DNA from: Enterococcus avium ATCC 14025
Lineage (GTDB): Bacteria; Bacillota; Bacilli; Lactobacillales; Enterococcaceae
NCBI RefSeq assembly: GCF_000406965.1
Contig: NZ_KE136367.1
Coordinates: forward strand, 1-64,000
DNA: 64,000 nucleotides
Direction: 5' to 3'
Each line of letters begins with the position of its first letter. Positions within the stretch are counted from its first letter, which is position 1. Below are positions 30,298 to 40,381 of this stretch, in pieces. Made by a program: the position numbers and the translations under genes. A model generated the notes under the pieces. The model did not search any database. It was not told the origin of the DNA and saw nothing but the letters and a program-made list of their open reading frames with translations.

Positions 30298-31049
30298 GGA
30301 CGAGCCTCCCCTTCAAAATGGATCAGCAAGACAGTGATGTTATCTGCACCACCAGCATCATTGGCCGCATTAATCAATTGTTTCGTCTTAGCTTCCAATG
30401 TTTGATCACTTTCCACGATTGCTAAAATATTTTCTTCACTAACCATATTAGTCAAGCCATCTGAGCACAGCAACAAATAATCGTTCTGATGACACTGATG
30501 CTTTGAAATATCTGTTTGGATCGTGCCAGCAATTCCTACCGAACGTGTCAGTACATTCTTTTGCGGATGGATTGCCGCCATTTCTGCAGTAATTTCTCCC
30601 GATTTCAGCAGCTCATTAACCAAGGAATGATCATCTGTCAATTGCTGCAACTGATTATTTTGAATCAAATAGGCTCGACTGTCACCGACATGAGCCAATA
30701 CAAATTTTTCATCCAACAAGGCTGTACTGACGATTGTTGTTCCCATTCCTTGCATTTCAGGATGAGCAATCCCTTCTTGATAGATCGCTTCATTGACATT
30801 TTGAATTTCAGCTGAAAACCATTTAGCGGCTTCTTCAGGCTGCTCAATAGTTGAGGTCGACCAAGCAGCACCTAATCCGTCAACCGCCATTTTACTAGCA
30901 ACATCGCCAGCCAAATGACCGCCCATGCCATCGGCTAATATCGCTAAATACATACCTGCTTGATTGGTAAAAACATTTGCATAGTCTTGATTCATATTGC
31001 GCCGCTTGCCGATGTCTGATTGAAATTGAATCTCCATCTTTTTGTCCAC
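30294..31049 (-). CDS. stp: PP2C-type Ser/Thr phosphatase (Stp/PrpC/IreP)
   Basis: This 251-residue metal-dependent phosphatase opposes the PASTA kinase encoded directly downstream. ILADGMGGHLAGDVAS carries metal-binding aspartate and glycines. VGDSRAYLI, DHSLVNELL and LLLCSDGLTNMV are the further PP2C motifs. It is coupled to the kinase by a 4-bp overlap. The name is ireP in E. faecalis. Confidence 0.97.
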   Translation of the reverse strand: MDKKMEIQFQSDIGKRRNMNQDYANVFTNQAGMYLAILADGMGGHLAGDVASKMAVDGLGAAWSTSTIEQPEEAAKWFSAEIQNVNEAIYQEGIAHPEMQGMGTTIVSTALLDEKFVLAHVGDSRAYLIQNNQLQQLTDDHSLVNELLKSGEITAEMAAIHPQKNVLTRSVGIAGTIQTDISKHQCHQNDYLLLCSDGLTNMVSEENILAIVESDQTLEAKTKQLINAANDAGGADNITVLLIHFEGEARP

Positions 31050-31058
31050 CTCATTTAG

Positions 31059-32411
31059 CTATTTTTTTCGCATTGCACAAATAAAGAAGCCGTCTGTCAT
31101 AAACATTTCTGGGTATAAAACCAACATTTGTTCATGAACCGCTGGCTGTAATTTCATCTCTAAATCTAGTTCAATTTTTTCAAATTCTGGGTGAGCTGTT
31201 AAAAATTCAGCAACTACCATTTGGTTTTCTTCTTTCGCAATCGTACATGTACTGTATACCATAATTCCACCAGATTTCAATGTGGGAGCGCAATTCTTTA
31301 AAATTTCTAGTTGAATTTTAGGCAATTGAACAAAATCTTGTGGTTGTTTTTGGTATTTGATATCTGGCTTCCGCCGCATCAAGCCTAAACCTGAACAAGG
31401 CGCGTCCACTAAGATACGATCAAAAGTTTCTGGTTCGAAGGTTTCTGCCGCTTCACGAGCATCCATTTTTTTCGTCACGACGGTATCAGCTACACGTAAT
31501 CGCTCCGCATTTTCACGAACCAGCTTTAGTTTGTGTTCATGAATATCCAGCGCTGTCACTGACCCCTCATCTTGTAATAATGCGGCAATATGAGTGGTCT
31601 TTCCCCCTGGAGCTGCGCAAGCATCCAACACTTTTTGTCCTGGTTTGATCTGCATTGCTTGAGCGACAAGCATCGAGCTTTCATCTTGAATCGTCAGCCA
31701 GCCATTTTGAAACAATTCACTACCAGCTAAAAAGCCTTTATCCGCTACAATGCCATAAGGCGATAATTCGCTGATACGTGCTTCAATACCATCTTCTTCC
31801 AAAGCCTCGATCGCCTCTGCACGTGTTAAAAAGCGTAAATCAATCCGAGCGCTGACACGGCTAGGTTCTAATAAAGACAGGCCTAATTTACGCGTCTCTT
31901 TCTCTCCGATTTCTGCAACAAATTTTTCTGTCAGAAACTTAGGCAAACTGATTTCAGTTGCTAATCGCTCAATTGGATCTTGGATCAGATCTAACGAAGG
32001 TGCTCCTTCGCGTTGAAATGAGCGTAAAACGCCGTTAACGAATTTCCCTGTACCAGGATTCCCTTTAGCTTTAGCGATTTCCACCGCCTCATTGATAATC
32101 GCATGGTCGGGAACGCGATCTAAATAAAGCATTTGATAGATAGATAACTGCAATAAGCTTCTGACCCATGGATCAACTTTTTTTGCTTTTTTGATAAAAG
32201 GTTCGATATTATACGCTAACAACAGCTGGCGACTAACAGTGCCGTATACAAGCTCTGTCAAGAGTGCTGTATCTTTACCGTCGACTTGGTTCTTTTGAAT
32301 CAGTTCATTCAATAATAAATTCGAATAGGCGCCACCACGATTGATCCGCTCGATTGCTTCTAAAGCGGTGAAACGAACGGAGCGTAATAATTTCTTTGGA
32401 ATCTTTGCCAT
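31059..32411 (-). CDS. rsmB: 16S rRNA (cytosine-967-C5)-methyltransferase
   Basis: RsmB methylates C967 of 16S rRNA using SAM. The 450 residues have an N-terminal NusB-like RNA-binding domain (about 1-145) and the Rossmann methyltransferase. LDACAAPGGKTTHIAALL is the SAM site. DAPCSGLGLMRRKPDI holds one catalytic cysteine and YSTCTI the other. It overlaps the fmt stop by one base. Confidence 0.97.
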   Translation of the reverse strand: MAKIPKKLLRSVRFTALEAIERINRGGAYSNLLLNELIQKNQVDGKDTALLTELVYGTVSRQLLLAYNIEPFIKKAKKVDPWVRSLLQLSIYQMLYLDRVPDHAIINEAVEIAKAKGNPGTGKFVNGVLRSFQREGAPSLDLIQDPIERLATEISLPKFLTEKFVAEIGEKETRKLGLSLLEPSRVSARIDLRFLTRAEAIEALEEDGIEARISELSPYGIVADKGFLAGSELFQNGWLTIQDESSMLVAQAMQIKPGQKVLDACAAPGGKTTHIAALLQDEGSVTALDIHEHKLKLVRENAERLRVADTVVTKKMDAREAAETFEPETFDRILVDAPCSGLGLMRRKPDIKYQKQPQDFVQLPKIQLEILKNCAPTLKSGGIMVYSTCTIAKEENQMVVAEFLTAHPEFEKIELDLEMKLQPAVHEQMLVLYPEMFMTDGFFICAMRKK

Positions 32412-33352
32412 TAGCCCACCTGCTGCCCTTCAGCAATTGCTTGGCCGCTGCCATTTAAAAAGGCTTGGATCGATTGTTTAGCTTTGCCGGCAGGTTGTAG
32501 CTCGTCGATTGCTAGCACCGTTCCTTCACCGCATGCGATATGTAATGCTTTTTTGGTGCGAGAAACAATTGTCCCTGGAGCAGCAGTAGTTGTTTCTTCT
32601 AATGGAGTAGCGTGGAAAATCTTCCAGCGTGCACCTTCATAGGTTGTAAATGCCACAGGCCATGGATGCATTCCACGAACCTGATTATCAACTGCTTCTG
32701 CTGTTTTTTTCCAATCAATCGCTTCTTGTTCACGACTGATATTTGGAGAAAACGTTGCTTCCTCTTCATTTTGTGGTGTAGGCTTCAATTCGCCAGAGAT
32801 AATCTTCGGCAAGGTCTCTAACAAAAGCTCTTTACCTACTTGGCTAAGTTTTTCAAACATTGTCCCCACATCATCTTGTTTTGTGATAGCAATTTTTCGC
32901 TGGCTGAAAATTCCACCAGCGTCCATTTTTTTGATCATTTCCATGATGGTTACACCCGTTTCGGCTTCGCCTTCCATGATCGCATAATGTACTGGTGCGC
33001 CGCCGCGATATTTCGGTAGTAATGAGGCATGAACATTGATTGCGCCTAATTTGGGAACTTGTAATAATTTTTCCGGTAAAAATTGTCCAAAAGCGGCCGT
33101 AATCAATAAGTCAGGCGCCAATTCTTTAATCTTCTCCATTTCAGGCGAGCCACTAATTTTTTCTGGCTGGAGAACTAATAGATTATGCTTCAGCGCAGCT
33201 TCCTTTACTGGTGTAGGGGTGATAATCTTTTTTCGTCCAACCGGTCGATCAGGCTGTGTGACTACTGCTGCTACATCATAACCGGCTTCAATCAAACTTT
33301 CTAAAATAGGGACTGAAAAAGCGGGTGTTCCCATAAATACAATTTTAGTCAT
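32411..33352 (-). CDS. fmt: methionyl-tRNA formyltransferase
   Basis: Fmt formylates initiator Met-tRNA. The 313-residue protein has MTKIVFMGTPAFSVPILESL at the start and HASLLPKYRGGAPVHYAI in the formyl-transfer domain (catalytic Asn/His/Asp region). An OB-fold C-terminus follows. ATG codons occur at 33358 and 33352. GGAGG is 3 nt from the first and 9 nt from the second, so 33352 is preferred. The gene overlaps the end of def. Confidence 0.97.
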   Translation of the reverse strand: MTKIVFMGTPAFSVPILESLIEAGYDVAAVVTQPDRPVGRKKIITPTPVKEAALKHNLLVLQPEKISGSPEMEKIKELAPDLLITAAFGQFLPEKLLQVPKLGAINVHASLLPKYRGGAPVHYAIMEGEAETGVTIMEMIKKMDAGGIFSQRKIAITKQDDVGTMFEKLSQVGKELLLETLPKIISGELKPTPQNEEEATFSPNISREQEAIDWKKTAEAVDNQVRGMHPWPVAFTTYEGARWKIFHATPLEETTTAAPGTIVSRTKKALHIACGEGTVLAIDELQPAGKAKQSIQAFLNGSGQAIAEGQQVG

Positions 33353-33836
33353 TGACATGTTCCTCCATATAACGTTCTAAGTCTTCTGGTTTAATCACTT
33401 CAATCACTTGATTGATAAACAATTTTCCATCTAAATGATCGATCTCGTGTTGAAAGGCTCTAGCTAAATATCCATAAGCTGTAACTTCCATCTCTGAGCC
33501 TTCGCGGTCATAATAACGAACAGTTACTTCATCCGCTCGTTCCACAGTTCCGTATGTCTCTGGAATTGAAAGGCAACCCTCTACATCAATATTAGTTCCC
33601 TTGTGCTCGATGATCTCAGGATTAATAAAATCAAAGCGGTCTCCTTCTTCCACTTCTACCACTGCAAGACGCAGATTTTTACCAATTTGTGGTGCTGCAA
33701 GCCCAATACCATCGTGAGCTACCATTGTCTCATACATATCGTCTAACAAATTGACAATCTCGTCAGTGATATATTCAATGGGTTCTGCTTTTTTATTTAA
33801 GCGTTCATCAGGGTGAATAATAATAGGGTAACGCAT
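33345..33836 (-). CDS. def: peptide deformylase
   Basis: Def removes the formyl group from nascent proteins, completing the cycle started by Fmt. The three family motifs are present: GIGLAAPQIG, EGCLSIP with the metal-binding Cys, and QHEIDHLDG with the HExxH. The frame is open to 33884, but the ATG at 33836 has AAAGGAG 6 nt upstream and gives the normal form of 163 residues. It is adjacent to fmt, with which it overlaps slightly. Confidence 0.97.
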   Translation of the reverse strand: MRYPIIIHPDERLNKKAEPIEYITDEIVNLLDDMYETMVAHDGIGLAAPQIGKNLRLAVVEVEEGDRFDFINPEIIEHKGTNIDVEGCLSIPETYGTVERADEVTVRYYDREGSEMEVTAYGYLARAFQHEIDHLDGKLFINQVIEVIKPEDLERYMEEHVND

Positions 33837-33855
33837 AAATTGCTCCTTTCCTGCC

Positions 33856-36258
33856 TTAAATAAAATACATAGGTTCGTTATCAATAGCGATCAACAAACC
33901 TTGACGCTGATCTTTTTGACTCACCTGTAAAATATCTTCTAAGGTTGCTTGTAGTTTCGGTTCATTTTTATATTTGATGATCAGTTGATAATAATAGCGG
34001 TTTTTAATCCGCAAGATTGCTCCTGGTGTCGGTCCTAGAAGAATGCTTTGCGGGCTTAGCTGTTTGCGCAATTGTTCTGCTAATTGGAAAGCTTTTTGCG
34101 CAGCTCGCATCTCTTCTTGATGAGAGACTGTTACTTTAACTGTGTAATAGTATGGTGGATAATCCGTCTGATGACGAATTCGCATTTCTTGTTGAAAAAA
34201 GCTTTCATAATCATGATGTTGAGCAAGTTGGATCGTGTAATGATCTGGATTAAAGGTCTGGATAATGACCTCCCCGGCCTTTTCTCCACGCCCCGCTCTG
34301 CCGCTGACCTGGGTCAGCAATTGAAACGTTCGTTCGCTAGAGCGGAAATCCGGCAGATTCAAGGCAGTGTCAGCATTCAATACGCCAACAAGTGTTACGT
34401 TCGGAAAATCCAATCCTTTTGCAATCATCTGTGTGCCTAATAAAATATCCGCTTCATGATCACCGAAGGCCGTCAATATCTTTTCATGGGCTCCTTTGCG
34501 TCGAGTCGTATCCACATCCATCCGTAAAACTCGCGCTTCTGGAATTAACTCTTCTAATTCCTCTTGAACCTTCTCTGTACCTGTTCCAAAGTAACGAATC
34601 TTATCCTTTCCGCACTCTGGACAGCGACGAGGAATTCCTTCCTCGTGTCCGCAATAATGACAACGCATTGTCTTTGTGTCCATATGCAAGGTCAAAGAGA
34701 TATCACAATTTGGACAAGGCAAGACGAAGCCGCAGTCACGACACATAACAAATGAAGAGTATCCGCGACGATTCAGCAACAGTACGCTTTGTTCGCCTCT
34801 GGCTAAACGGTCACGTAGTTTCTCCTCTAGCTTTTCAGAAAAGGAAGAGTTCAATCGTCGCTGCATTTCTTCACGCATATCAACAATTTCGACGGCTGGT
34901 AATGATGCGTGTGCATTTGCACGTTCATTCAGCTTTAATAACTGATAAACACCCTTCTGCCCTCGCGCCCGAGATTCTAAAGAAGGGGTTGCACTCCCTA
35001 AAACAACTGGACAATCATGGTATTTCCCACGCCAAATCGCTAGATCACGCGCATGATAACGGGGAGATTCATCTTGTTTGTAGCTAGTCTCGTGCTCTTC
35101 ATCAATGATGATTACACCTAAATTTTCTAATGGTGCAAAAATGGCTGAACGAGCACCCACTACCACATGAGCTTCTCCACGTTCTAACTTACGCCATTCA
35201 TCGTATTTTTCTCCTTGCGACAAACCACTATGTAAAACGGCTACTTCACTGCCGAACCGTGCCTTAAAGCGTGTTGCCATTTGCGGCGTCAATGAAATCT
35301 CTGGTACCAGCATCATAGCTGTCTGACCATTTGCCAGTACATCTTGAATGACCTGCAAGTAGACCTCTGTCTTGCCGCTGCCAGTTACTCCCTCTAATAA
35401 GAAAACCTGATGTTCATGGTTAGCGCTTTTTTGACTGATCGCCTCATAAGCGGTTCTTTGTTCGTCGTTCAAATCTAGTGGCGAAGTTGGGCTAATTTCT
35501 CTTTCGGCATAAGGATCTCGGTATTTCTCAATCGCTACAAATTCCAGCCAGCCCTTTTTCTCAGCTTGGTTCAGATTGGCTAATGTAAAATCCTCCGCCT
35601 TCATTTGTTTCACAGCTATTAGTTCTTCATCGTCCAACTCTGCTAAAAAATCTAACAGTTGTTCTTGCTTATAGGAATTTTTCCGTAACTCGGCTTTTAA
35701 ACTCTCTAAATTTTCCAGCGCAAAATTTCGCTTAATATAGCGTTCCGTTTTTACTTTGTTTTTTGTATGAACTTCATAGCGTAATTCAATGATACCTTGT
35801 TCACGCAATATTGCTAGTTCCTTTAACCAGCCTTGTGCTTCTGCTTCTTCCCAAGTAAGGGAATCGGCTTCACCAAAATACTTTGCTCTGACAGCAGCGT
35901 CATCTGTTACAAGAAACAAACGTTTTTGATAATCTGCCTTCATTACGCTAGGCAGCATGGTTTGTAAGCACGTCACTTTGAAAGCAAAGGTCGTCTCTTT
36001 CATGTAATCCGCCAATGCCAATAACTCTTTGTTTAAAACGGGAGTTAAGTCTAACGCTCGGATAATCGGTTTCAAATTGTCAGGCAATGGTTCAGATGCA
36101 GTCTCAAAGCCAACCACAAATCCTTGAACATGGCGTGATCCGAAACCGACCTCTACCCGCATTCCAACTTCTACCGCTAATTGAGGCGGGATCAAGTAAC
36201 TAAATGGCTGATCTGTTTGCATCGCCGGTACATCTACGATCACTTGTGCTAATTTCAT
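33856..36258 (-). CDS. priA: primosomal protein N' (PriA helicase)
   Basis: PriA reloads the replisome at collapsed forks. The 800-residue protein has an N-terminal DNA-binding domain, then the superfamily 2 helicase: GVTGSGKTEVYLQ is Walker A and IIIDEEHETSYKQ is box II. A zinc-binding insertion holds eight cysteines (MCRDCGFVLPCPNCD, CHYCGHEEGIPRRCPECG). An ATG at 36273 lies upstream of the ribosome-binding site. The ATG at 36258, 8 nt after GGAGG, is the likely start. Confidence 0.98.
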   Translation of the reverse strand: MKLAQVIVDVPAMQTDQPFSYLIPPQLAVEVGMRVEVGFGSRHVQGFVVGFETASEPLPDNLKPIIRALDLTPVLNKELLALADYMKETTFAFKVTCLQTMLPSVMKADYQKRLFLVTDDAAVRAKYFGEADSLTWEEAEAQGWLKELAILREQGIIELRYEVHTKNKVKTERYIKRNFALENLESLKAELRKNSYKQEQLLDFLAELDDEELIAVKQMKAEDFTLANLNQAEKKGWLEFVAIEKYRDPYAEREISPTSPLDLNDEQRTAYEAISQKSANHEHQVFLLEGVTGSGKTEVYLQVIQDVLANGQTAMMLVPEISLTPQMATRFKARFGSEVAVLHSGLSQGEKYDEWRKLERGEAHVVVGARSAIFAPLENLGVIIIDEEHETSYKQDESPRYHARDLAIWRGKYHDCPVVLGSATPSLESRARGQKGVYQLLKLNERANAHASLPAVEIVDMREEMQRRLNSSFSEKLEEKLRDRLARGEQSVLLLNRRGYSSFVMCRDCGFVLPCPNCDISLTLHMDTKTMRCHYCGHEEGIPRRCPECGKDKIRYFGTGTEKVQEELEELIPEARVLRMDVDTTRRKGAHEKILTAFGDHEADILLGTQMIAKGLDFPNVTLVGVLNADTALNLPDFRSSERTFQLLTQVSGRAGRGEKAGEVIIQTFNPDHYTIQLAQHHDYESFFQQEMRIRHQTDYPPYYYTVKVTVSHQEEMRAAQKAFQLAEQLRKQLSPQSILLGPTPGAILRIKNRYYYQLIIKYKNEPKLQATLEDILQVSQKDQRQGLLIAIDNEPMYFI

Positions 36259-36344
36259 TCTTTCCGCCTCCATTCTTAAATATTGTACTCGATTTTAACG
36301 ATAAACACCTAAATTAATGAAACTATGTAAGGAAAACTTTGACA

Positions 36345-36388
36345 CAAAAAGAAGGGACTGCGCCAAATTATTTGGTACAATCCCATTT
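36345..36388 (-). terminator. probable terminator between rpoZ and priA
   Basis: On the minus strand GGGATTGTACCAAAT pairs imperfectly with ATTTGGCGCAGTCCC, followed by TTCTTTTT. It divides yicC-gmk-rpoZ from priA-def-fmt. Confidence 0.65.
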
Positions 36389-36415
36389 ACGCTTCGTCAG
36401 CAAAAGAATCTTTGC

Positions 36416-36718
36416 CTAGTTTTGTTCGTTGCGAATCCGTGCTTCTAGATCGCGTTGATCGCGTTCACGTTGCAAATGGCGTTCTTCTTCTTCCATTTTT
36501 AAACGTTCCCGTTTGATTTCTGGATGCGGATCATTAATGACCGTGCCAGCATCAATTTCTTCTAAGGCTTGTCCAACACTTTTTACTGATTCAAATGAAT
36601 CTAAGGTTGGTTGCGCCCCTGCATCTAATTCATGGGCGCGTTTGCTGGCTAAGATAACTAAAGAATATTTTGAATTTACATGGTCTAACAACGTATCAAT
36701 TGAAGGTTTTAACATCAT
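36416..36718 (-). CDS. rpoZ: RNA polymerase omega subunit
   Basis: Omega aids assembly of RNA polymerase. The 100 residues start [21 protein letters not shown], with [10 protein letters not shown] as the conserved core. The C-terminal third (about 70-100) is a charged helix rich in E and R, usual in enterococci. It starts 4 bp after gmk. The two initial ATGs are adjacent and the choice between them is open. Confidence 0.95.
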   Translation of the reverse strand: MMLKPSIDTLLDHVNSKYSLVILASKRAHELDAGAQPTLDSFESVKSVGQALEEIDAGTVINDPHPEIKRERLKMEEEERHLQRERDQRDLEARIRNEQN

Positions 36719-36722
36719 AAGC

Positions 36723-37349
<627 letters not shown>

Positions 37350-37448
37350 TCATGCTCTTTTTCGCTAACGCCTATTGTGCACTTTTTTTGTGAAAATTTC
37401 AAGAGGCATCGTTAAGCTGCTCCATATTTCTTATAGAATCCCTCAAAA

Positions 37449-38333
37449 CTATTCAACATTTTGGATTTGTTCTCGAATTTTTTCTAAAATCGTTTTTAAT
37501 TGAACTACAATATCCTTAATCTGGATCGGGCTGGATTTTGAACCAATCGTGTTGACTTCTCGATTCATTTCTTGCAACAAGAAATCTAGCTCTCGACCAA
37601 CAGGTTCGGTCGCTTGTAACAATTTCGCTAATTTTTCTATATGAATACTCAAACGATCCAATTCTTCATGAATATCGCCTCGTTCCAATAAAATCGCCAG
37701 TTCGGTTAATAAGCGATCTTGGTCGACAGTGTTTCCCAAATATTCCTCTAATTTTGCTTGGTATCGTTGCTGAAAATCTGCTTCATATTCATCCACAAAT
37801 CCATTTAACTCTACTACTAGAGCCTGGACCTTACTGCCATAGTCTATTAAAACTTTTTGAATACCTGCCCCTTCAGATTCACGACTAGCTGCTAATTGAG
37901 TAAAAGCTTCATTAGCTACTGCTTGGACTAATTCCTCCAACGTATCTTCTTCTGTGGGCTGGTCAATCAACGTCACAAAATCACTTTGTTCCATCGCCTT
38001 AACTAGGACTTGCTCCACCGGGAAATCAACGATTCCAAAATGTTCCTTTCCACCATTTTGCAACTCTGTAACCAACTGCTGCAGTAGCGGCCAATCAACT
38101 GAAATCTGCTTGTTTCCACTTTTTAACGGGGTTAAGTTAATGAATACATCGACGCGTCCTCGTTGGATTTTTTCCTTCGCGATCTTACGAATTAGGGATT
38201 CAAAAGGGTTTAATTCCTTGGGCATTCGAATCTGCAGATCTAAAAAACGATTATTGACGCTTTTTAGTTCAATAGTTAATTCATAAGCATCATTGGTTTG
38301 CACAGCTTGCCCATAACCGGTCATACTCTTCAT
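37449..38333 (-). CDS. yicC: YicC/YloC family endoribonuclease
   Basis: This 294-residue protein has the family start MKSMTGYGQA and MKSxTGYG-type core, NNRFLDLQIRMPKEL, and the C-terminal DUF1732 segment REVNTIGSKSSPIQIKDIVVQLK. Members (YicC, B. subtilis YloC) are endoribonucleases. It precedes gmk by 111 bp, where B. subtilis has remA; no remA-like frame is seen in that gap. Confidence 0.94.
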   Translation of the reverse strand: MKSMTGYGQAVQTNDAYELTIELKSVNNRFLDLQIRMPKELNPFESLIRKIAKEKIQRGRVDVFINLTPLKSGNKQISVDWPLLQQLVTELQNGGKEHFGIVDFPVEQVLVKAMEQSDFVTLIDQPTEEDTLEELVQAVANEAFTQLAASRESEGAGIQKVLIDYGSKVQALVVELNGFVDEYEADFQQRYQAKLEEYLGNTVDQDRLLTELAILLERGDIHEELDRLSIHIEKLAKLLQATEPVGRELDFLLQEMNREVNTIGSKSSPIQIKDIVVQLKTILEKIREQIQNVE

Positions 38334-38352
38334 ATTATCTGATCCCTTCTTG

Positions 38353-38568
38353 TTACATCTTATTTAGCGTTTCCTTCAAGGCAGCAAATTCTTCATTACT
38401 TAATGTTACACCTTTGCCCATTTTTTCATGATTGGGAGCCCAGTCCCGTAAATCAAATTTCGGCGGCCGTTCATTCCAGCTCACCAAATTTAATTCCTTG
38501 CGCCAGCCCTTCGGATTTTCCGATAGTACCGCGATTTCTTCGACGATTTCATAATTAAACTCTGCCAT
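38353..38568 (-). CDS. YdbC-like protein (PC4-type ssDNA-binding fold)
   Basis: This 71-residue protein has FDLRDWAPNHEKMGKGVTLSNEEFAAL, the conserved half of the YdbC family. The Lactococcus lactis YdbC structure is related to the eukaryotic coactivator PC4 and binds single-stranded nucleic acid. A function in enterococci is not known to me. AGGAGG precedes ATG 38568. It lies 19 bp upstream of yicC on the same strand. Confidence 0.85.
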   Translation of the reverse strand: MAEFNYEIVEEIAVLSENPKGWRKELNLVSWNERPPKFDLRDWAPNHEKMGKGVTLSNEEFAALKETLNKM

Positions 38569-38597
38569 TATAGTTCCTCCTAATATATAACTAAAAA

Positions 38598-40238
38598 TTA
38601 CTTATCATTGTACAAATCATTAATAAGATAGCCATTTCGCATGTATTTTAAAAAAACTGCCAGCATGGTAGGTATCGGCCAACGGCGATAAAACTTCTCG
38701 AGAGAACCTTGTAGCTGATAAATTTGTAAAACTTGATAATAAGTAGAAAAAATATTGTGATTCTCAATAAAATCTTCAATTTGCTCTTGTACTGAAAAAT
38801 TGGCATTCAATTTGATCGGCATCTCAAATTGCCGCAGGATAGTCTCGATAAACTCCTGTGGCGTAAAAACACGAACTGGCGAAACGTTTACCCAATAGGC
38901 AAAAAATTCCATGAATGCCAAACTAAGCAATTCGATCGGGATATTTTGTTGAAAAAACTTTTTCAGTTCTGGATAAAGAGTAGCTCTATTGACTGCGATT
39001 TCCGTTTTGAGATAACGTAAAAACTTCTTAGTTATTCTTTCAAAATCTACGTTACGACTAAAAAAGTAGCGATATCCCTGCAATTCGCCCAGTGCTCGTT
39101 TGGTCTCCAAATAGCCCAAGTCAATATTTTCCGAAGAACGCGCACTCTGAAACAACAATAAATCCCCCAAACTCCAAGGACTTACCAAAGACAGTTCAGC
39201 AATCTCATTTGGTAGTCGATACTTCTTGTCCAAGCCCGGACCATGAACATCTACTATGATCACTTCCGTTATCGGTTTTTGCAAGGCGATATCCACTGGC
39301 AAATTATTGCGGTAGCCGCCATCCACATAAAATTCATTCTTTATTTTAGCCATTGTCATCATAGGGAAAAAGGAAGCGGATGCCAGCAACCAATCAATTA
39401 TCTCCTCTTCACGGCACTCGTTAAGGGAAACAACCACTTCTTGAAAAGCGGGAACCTTAGTCGTGACAATATAAAAAGGACAACCTTCTTGAATACTCTG
39501 AACATCCAGCCGCTCTTCCAATAAGCGCCTAAGTGGTTCTGAAGAAATGCCGCGTTGCCGTAAAGAGGTTCGAACAAACGTCCGCAGCTGATCCACCTGC
39601 GCCGAAAAATCCAGCTCTTCCACTTCCTTGAAGGTAATGTCTAATACCTTATCGGTCTCGATTTCCTCCCATAGTGCTAAGGCTTGGTTATAATCTCCTT
39701 GGGCAATCAGTGCCCCATTTAATCCTCCGACTGAGGTTCCTGTAATCACTTCAAATTGAATGTTCTTTTCCAATAATGCTTTCCAAACGCCAATTTGATA
39801 AGCGCCGCGTGCCCCGCCGCCACCTAATACAAGTCCAGTATGATAAACCATTTCTTTTTGCCAAACACCGTTATTCGGTTGATAACCTTGGGCAATCAGC
39901 CACTGTTGAAGAATCAGGTTTGCTTCAATCTTTATCTGCAATTTCTGTTTGAACTTTTGGCGTGCGGCATTTTCCAGCATCACAAAAGCTGTCTGCCAGT
40001 TCAGTTCTGTTGAAATCAATAGATTTTTGATCCGCCAACTATCACTCTCATCCATTTTATCTACCAGCAGCCAATGTGACTTGCATTGTATCCAATAGCC
40101 TTCACCGCGTTTTACAGCTGCTAAAAAAGCCGACCGACCTTGACTATGAGAGGCATAAAATGGAAAGAGCAGCTGCATTTGTTGGAATCTCCCCCAAAAT
40201 GCTAAGACATCCGACATGTAAATTCGCTTTAGCTCCAT
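38598..40238 (-). CDS. patatin-like phospholipase with N-terminal extra domain
   Basis: This 546-residue acyl hydrolase has GGGGARGAYQIGVW (oxyanion hole, about 138-151), GTSVGG with the nucleophile serine (about 173) and DGGYRNNLP with the catalytic aspartate (about 318). Residues 1-130 are not part of the patatin domain and resemble a degenerate GNAT fold (NLLISTELNWQTAFVMLENA, then WLIAQGYQPNNGVWQKEM). The last 170 residues are unassigned. No signal peptide is visible, so it is probably cytoplasmic. The lipid substrate is unknown. Start ATG 40238 has GGGAGG. Confidence 0.85.
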   Translation of the reverse strand: MELKRIYMSDVLAFWGRFQQMQLLFPFYASHSQGRSAFLAAVKRGEGYWIQCKSHWLLVDKMDESDSWRIKNLLISTELNWQTAFVMLENAARQKFKQKLQIKIEANLILQQWLIAQGYQPNNGVWQKEMVYHTGLVLGGGGARGAYQIGVWKALLEKNIQFEVITGTSVGGLNGALIAQGDYNQALALWEEIETDKVLDITFKEVEELDFSAQVDQLRTFVRTSLRQRGISSEPLRRLLEERLDVQSIQEGCPFYIVTTKVPAFQEVVVSLNECREEEIIDWLLASASFFPMMTMAKIKNEFYVDGGYRNNLPVDIALQKPITEVIIVDVHGPGLDKKYRLPNEIAELSLVSPWSLGDLLLFQSARSSENIDLGYLETKRALGELQGYRYFFSRNVDFERITKKFLRYLKTEIAVNRATLYPELKKFFQQNIPIELLSLAFMEFFAYWVNVSPVRVFTPQEFIETILRQFEMPIKLNANFSVQEQIEDFIENHNIFSTYYQVLQIYQLQGSLEKFYRRWPIPTMLAVFLKYMRNGYLINDLYNDK

Positions 40239-40311
40239 CGCGTCCTCCCTTCTGTTTATCGTTAATTAACGGCATATATTTCTTTCAGTATAGCAGAAAT
40301 TTTCTAGTAAC

Positions 40312-40341
40312 AAAAAACCTCAAGGCGAGCCTTGAAGCTTT
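40312..40341 (-). terminator. srtA terminator
   Basis: On the minus strand CTTCAAGGC pairs with GCCTTGAGG around a 2-3 base loop, followed by TTTTTT. It lies about 40 bp after srtA. Confidence 0.88.
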
Positions 40342-40381
40342 CTGATAAAGGTTTATTCCACAAACTAACTATTCAAGGTGT

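Noticed and set aside
34084-35087. Several overlapping plus-strand frames of about 90-118 residues
   Set aside because: All are antisense to priA, which is intact with all helicase and zinc motifs.
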